Part shown: positions 24,405 through 27,903 of the stretch, piece by piece
How the letters are laid out: each line of letters starts with the position of its first letter
How positions within the stretch are numbered: the first letter of the stretch is position 1
From: JAADHY01 sp964428935
GTDB lineage: Bacteria > Planctomycetota > Planctomycetia > Planctomycetales > Planctomycetaceae
DNA length: 27,903 nt
Reading direction: 5' to 3'
Assembly (NCBI GenBank): GCA_964428935.1
Contig: CAYSAG010000032.1
Location: 1 to 27,903 of the forward strand
The notes under the pieces: model-generated
The model's database searches: none
What the model was told of the DNA's origin: nothing
Seen by the model: the letters and a program-made list of their open reading frames with translations, nothing else
Program-made: the position numbers and the translations under genes

Positions 24405-26348
24405 ATGGCAGCTTCGTGGGTCTACTGGTTGCGGGCTTTCGGACGTCCGGCCGTCGCCAATCTTCTGCGCTGGCGAGCCATGGCCGACCGAATCATTGCT
24501 CGGTCGGAACAGTTGCAGAAGCTGAGCGACCGCGAGCTGTTCAAGCGGGCCCAAGAGCTGCGGTGGCAGGCCAAGGCGGGCGTGCCGTTGCAGCGGCTGC
24601 TGATGGAAGCGTACGCTTTGGTGCGCGAATCGTCTCGCCGCACCACCGGCCTGGTGCACTACCCGGTCCAAATCATGGGCGGCATTGCCTTGTTCGAAGG
24701 CGGCATTGCCGAAATGCAGACCGGGGAGGGGAAGACGTTGACGGCCACGCTGCCCGCGTTCTTGCGCGCGTTGGTCGGCAAAGGCGTGCACGTCGTCACG
24801 GTCAACGACTACTTGGCCCGACGCGACGCCACGGAAATGGGACCCATTTACGAGCTGCTCGGGCTGACCGTCGGTTGCATTCAGACGCCCATGGAGTCGG
24901 ACGAGCGGCGCGAGCAGTACGCGAAGGACATTACCTACGGCACGGCAAAAGAATTCGGTTTCGATTTCTTGCGCGACCGACTTCGTCTAGGCGTGTCGAA
25001 AGGTTCTTTTCGCCGACGCAACGGGAATGGTCGGTTCCGAGCCGCCCACGGCGACGCCGTCCCCGTGCAACGCGGTCACTACTTCGCGCTGATTGACGAA
25101 GCGGACAGCATTCTGATCGACGAGGCTCGCACGCCGCTCATCATCGGCCTCACCTTCCCCAACGACGCCGCCACAGTCAGTTTGTTCCGGTGGTGCCAGC
25201 GAGCCATTTCCCATTTGGAACCGAACGTGGACTTCGCGTACGAGCCGCACCGGCGGTCGGCCTACTTGACCGACGCTGGCTGTCGCAAAGTGCTGCTGCT
25301 GGCCAAACCGGCGTTGATCGACAGCATTGACACGGAGCGAATCTACAAGCACGTGGAGCAGGCGTTGACGGCGCGTTACGGCTTCCTGCGCGACCGCGAC
25401 TACGTGGTGGTCAACAACGAGGTGAAGATTGTTGACGAGTCGACCGGCCGAATCATGGACGGCCGTAAGTGGCAGGACGGGCTCCACCAAGCCATCGAAG
25501 CCAAAGAAATGGTTCCCATTACGGCCGAGTCGGGCGAAGCGGCTCGGATTACCGTCCAGAGTTACTTCCGCCAGTACGCCTACATTGCCGGAATGACGGG
25601 TACCGCCGTGCAAGCCCGACGAGAAATCAAGAAAACGTACGGTCTGTCGGTGGCCGTCATTCCAACTCACCGGCCGTGCATTCGCCGCGGTTACCCGCCT
25701 CGCATTTTCGCCACAATGGAAGCCAAACGGCGAGCCATTGTGGATGAAATTGAAGAAATGTTGCGAGCGAACCGGGCGGTGTTGGTCGGCACGCCGTCGG
25801 TCGAGGCGTCCGAGGCGTTGGGAGCCATGCTGGCCGAACGAGGCATCGACTGCCAAATCCTGAACGCTCGCCACCACGAACTGGAAGCCCAAATCGTCGC
25901 TCAAGCCGGTCAGTCGGGTCGAGTGACGGTTGCGACGAACATGGCCGGCCGCGGGACGGACATTAAACTGACCGACGAGCTGCGTCAGGCGGGCGGCCTG
26001 CACGTCATTGCGACGGAAATGCACAGCTCGAAGCGGATTGACCGCCAACTGATTGGCCGAGCCGCTCGGCAAGGCGACCCCGGCAGCTTTCGGTTTTTCC
26101 TGTCGCTGGAAGACGAACTGCTCCGGGTGCTGGACCAAGACTACTTGGAACGAGTCCGACGGCGGGCTCGACCCGACGCCAACGGCGAGCTGCCGCGACG
26201 GTGGCTCCGCTTCTTCCGCAAGACCCAGCGGTTCGTCGAGAAGAACCACTACAAGCAGCGCCGCGACCTGCTCAAGTTCGAGAAAAAACGAATGGAGGCT
26301 TACCGCAGCATGGGACTGGACCCCTGCCTGGAGCTGACCGAGACGTAG
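24405..26348 (+). CDS. Short SecA-type preprotein translocase ATPase
   Basis: 647 residues from the ATG at 24405 (CAGGAG site). The motor is complete: Walker A MQTGEGKT (104-111), VNDYLARRDA, YGTAKEFGFDFLRD, Walker B LIDEADSILIDEARTPLI (about 229-246), VDESTGRIMDGRKWQDG, GMTGTA, VATNMAGRGTDI and QLIGRAARQGDPGSFRFFLS. Both nucleotide-binding folds and the preprotein cross-linking region are therefore present. Canonical SecA has 800-900 or more residues. Here the chain ends about 80 residues after the last motor motif, so the helical wing and the C-terminal zinc-binding linker are absent. It is probably a specialised second SecA rather than the housekeeping one. It follows the giant repeat-protein gene in the same direction after 306 bases, with a hairpin between, so co-function is possible but not shown. 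Confidence 0.88.
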   Translation: MAASWVYWLRAFGRPAVANLLRWRAMADRIIARSEQLQKLSDRELFKRAQELRWQAKAGVPLQRLLMEAYALVRESSRRTTGLVHYPVQIMGGIALFEGGIAEMQTGEGKTLTATLPAFLRALVGKGVHVVTVNDYLARRDATEMGPIYELLGLTVGCIQTPMESDERREQYAKDITYGTAKEFGFDFLRDRLRLGVSKGSFRRRNGNGRFRAAHGDAVPVQRGHYFALIDEADSILIDEARTPLIIGLTFPNDAATVSLFRWCQRAISHLEPNVDFAYEPHRRSAYLTDAGCRKVLLLAKPALIDSIDTERIYKHVEQALTARYGFLRDRDYVVVNNEVKIVDESTGRIMDGRKWQDGLHQAIEAKEMVPITAESGEAARITVQSYFRQYAYIAGMTGTAVQARREIKKTYGLSVAVIPTHRPCIRRGYPPRIFATMEAKRRAIVDEIEEMLRANRAVLVGTPSVEASEALGAMLAERGIDCQILNARHHELEAQIVAQAGQSGRVTVATNMAGRGTDIKLTDELRQAGGLHVIATEMHSSKRIDRQLIGRAARQGDPGSFRFFLSLEDELLRVLDQDYLERVRRRARPDANGELPRRWLRFFRKTQRFVEKNHYKQRRDLLKFEKKRMEAYRSMGLDPCLELTET

Positions 26349-26522
26349 GGGGCTGGAACGGCCGAGGGGCGTGTCGAGTCGGTCGGTGTCGGCGGTGTGC
26401 GTGGCTGGGAAGAGAAACCGACTGGCCGCCGGCCGACGTTCGAGAAAGAGCGACGAAGCGTGCAGCGGCTTGCCGGGAACAGTTCTCGCAACTTCCGCAA
26501 CCCCGAGCCACAAGGAGACCCC

Positions 26523-27857
26523 ATGCCAAGACGAAAGCTGTTTTTGTCCCTCCTCGCTGTCTGTGTTTTCGGCCTGGCCGCTGCGGGGCCGCGTGGGCCG
26601 GTGGCGGCCGAGCCCGATGAAGAGGTGCCCAAGGCAATTTTTCGGTACGTGGAGCGTCCCGAGCCGGTTTACGGCTGGCGTCTGGTGCGCCGCCTCGTCC
26701 TGCCGGGCGGGACGGTCCACGCCCTTCGGCTGACGTCTCAGAAGTGGCACGGCGTGGTTTGGGAGCACGCGCTGGAGGTGTGCGTGCCCACGGAAGCCGC
26801 CTCGTCGGCTCACGCGTTGCTCCTGGTCACCGGTGGCAGTCAACCGCCCAAACTGCCCAGTAAGAGCGACTTGGCGTTGGGACTGAAGTTGGCCCGACTG
26901 TGTGGAGCTCCCGTCGCCGTCCTTCACCAAGTGCCCAACCAACCGCTCCTGGACGGCCGGAAGGAAGACGACCTGATTTCCGAAACGTGGCTCAAGTACC
27001 TGAAGACCGGCGACGAAACCTGGCCGTTGCTGTTCCCAATGGTCAAGAGCGCCGTGAAAGCCATGGACGCCGTGCAGGAGTTTTCGGAGCAGAAGCTGGG
27101 CCGGCGAGTCGAGCGGTTTGTCATTACCGGAGCTTCCAAACGCGGGTGGACGAGTTGGTTGACGGCGGTCGTCGACGAACGCCTAGTCGGCACGGCGCCC
27201 ATGGTCATTGACGTTCTCAACTTCCGTCCTCAAATGAAACACCAACTGGACACGTGGGGCCAGTTCAGCGAACAGATTCACGACTACACCAGCAAGGGGT
27301 TGGTGAAGCTGGGGCCAGAGACGCCTCGGGAAACCCGTCTGCGTCGAATGGTCGACCCCTACACCTACCGCAAACGCCTGACGCTTCCGAAACTGGTCAT
27401 TAACGGCACCAACGACCGCTACTGGGTGGTCGACGCCACCAGCTTGTACTGGGACGACTTGTTGGGACCCAAGTACGCTCTGTTCATTCCGAATGCCGGG
27501 CACGGCTTGGAAGGAGGCCACGACCTGGTCGTACGGACGGTGGCCGCGTTCTTCCGACAGGTGACCGCGGGAAAGACGTTGCCGCAAGTCGAGTGGCGTC
27601 GAGAGGACTCGCCGGACCGTTTCCGCTTGGTCGTCACCAGTCGGCCGCGTCCCGAGGCAGCCCGGCTGTGGGTCGCTCGGGCCGAGACGTTGGATTTCCG
27701 CGAGGCCCGGTGGACGGCCCAGAGCCTGGACGCGGGCGAGCGGCTGGTGGCGTCGGTTCCACGTCCGGCTTCGGGACACGTGGCTTTCTACGTCGAGTTG
27801 CAGTTTTCGCTGGACGACGTGCCGTACTCGCTCTGCACGCTGGTGCAACGGCCGTGA
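26523..27857 (+). CDS. Secreted PhoPQ-activated pathogenicity-related (PqaA-like) hydrolase
   Basis: 444 residues from the ATG at 26523, which has an AAGGAG site at ideal spacing; the frame upstream to 26397 is not conserved. The N-terminal MPRRKLFLSLLAVCVFGLAAAG is a classical signal peptide. The body is an alpha/beta hydrolase of the PqaA family. It shows the nucleophile elbow ITGASKRGWTSW with Ser205, TAPMVIDVLN, an Asp in INGTNDRYWVVDA (Asp298) and the His in PNAGHGLEGG (His327), giving a plausible catalytic triad. The family name comes from a PhoP/PhoQ-regulated Salmonella gene; the enzyme's substrate is unknown and the name says nothing about virulence here. It is in the same direction as the SecA-like gene after 174 bases. 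Confidence 0.9.
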   Translation: MPRRKLFLSLLAVCVFGLAAAGPRGPVAAEPDEEVPKAIFRYVERPEPVYGWRLVRRLVLPGGTVHALRLTSQKWHGVVWEHALEVCVPTEAASSAHALLLVTGGSQPPKLPSKSDLALGLKLARLCGAPVAVLHQVPNQPLLDGRKEDDLISETWLKYLKTGDETWPLLFPMVKSAVKAMDAVQEFSEQKLGRRVERFVITGASKRGWTSWLTAVVDERLVGTAPMVIDVLNFRPQMKHQLDTWGQFSEQIHDYTSKGLVKLGPETPRETRLRRMVDPYTYRKRLTLPKLVINGTNDRYWVVDATSLYWDDLLGPKYALFIPNAGHGLEGGHDLVVRTVAAFFRQVTAGKTLPQVEWRREDSPDRFRLVVTSRPRPEAARLWVARAETLDFREARWTAQSLDAGERLVASVPRPASGHVAFYVELQFSLDDVPYSLCTLVQRP

Positions 27858-27859
27858 GC

Positions 27860-27891
27860 GGGAGGCGGACGCGAGGGACCGCGTCCCTCCC
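27860..27891 (+). terminator. Hairpin after the PqaA-like gene
   Basis: GGGAGG-(CG)-GACGCG (27860-27873) pairs with CGCGTCCCTCCC (27880-27891) around the loop AGGGAC: 12 bp with a 2-base bulge, 2 bases past the stop. It runs straight into an inverted copy of the CAAAGCGTG-type repeat at 27890-27903. The sequence after it is GC-rich, so it may be a repeat rather than a true terminator. Confidence 0.45.
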
Positions 27892-27903
27892 GGAGGGCCA
27901 CGC

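Overview
The window looks like a fragment of a Planctomycetota genome, probably from a draft or metagenome assembly because it contains a run of exactly 100 N (1367-1466). The lineage call is an inference. It rests on high GC, an N-terminal WLEDRTLLS-type motif on a giant repeat protein (a hallmark of very large planctomycete surface proteins), ThuA-like and PqaA-like exported proteins, a Tat-exported isomerase-like protein, and families of short inverted repeats in the intergenic DNA. No rRNA, tRNA, CRISPR array, phage gene or transposase was seen.

Layout. A zinc alcohol dehydrogenase lies at the left edge (+). It is followed by a repeat-rich intergenic stretch holding the assembly gap. From about 1.66 to 13.9 kb every gene is on the minus strand. 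In transcription order these are PPi-type phosphofructokinase, a HAD phosphatase, 6-phosphogluconate dehydrogenase (gnd), arabinose-5-phosphate isomerase (kdsD), a 1121-residue LptC/OstA-like protein, hypoxanthine phosphoribosyltransferase (hpt), tsaE, a secreted ThuA-domain protein and a SelW-like protein. A gene-poor 1.2 kb divergent region (13889-15086) separates them from a plus-strand set: the Tat-exported isomerase-like protein, a 2216-residue FG-GAP/RTX-repeat giant, a short SecA-type ATPase and a PqaA-like hydrolase.

How the genes fit together. Gnd makes ribulose 5-phosphate, which KdsD isomerises to arabinose 5-phosphate, the first committed precursor of Kdo for lipopolysaccharide; the next gene is the LPS-transport-like protein. 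The minus block therefore reads as sugar phosphate metabolism feeding outer-membrane glycolipid assembly, followed by housekeeping genes (hpt, tsaE). The plus block is about exported and surface proteins, with a SecA-type motor beside the giant protein.

The most notable find is a gene that standard calling would miss. At 1657-1884 (-) a 75-codon SelW/SelT/SelH-family gene carries an in-frame TGA at codon 11, exactly at the Sec position of a CxxU redox motif. It has a perfect Shine-Dalgarno sequence and a small GC hairpin with a G/U-containing loop 21 nt after the TGA, as expected of a bacterial SECIS element. Other points of interest are the short SecA paralogue, ten copies of a non-RTX module plus a 395-residue tandem duplication in the giant protein, and paired inverted repeats flanking the assembly gap.
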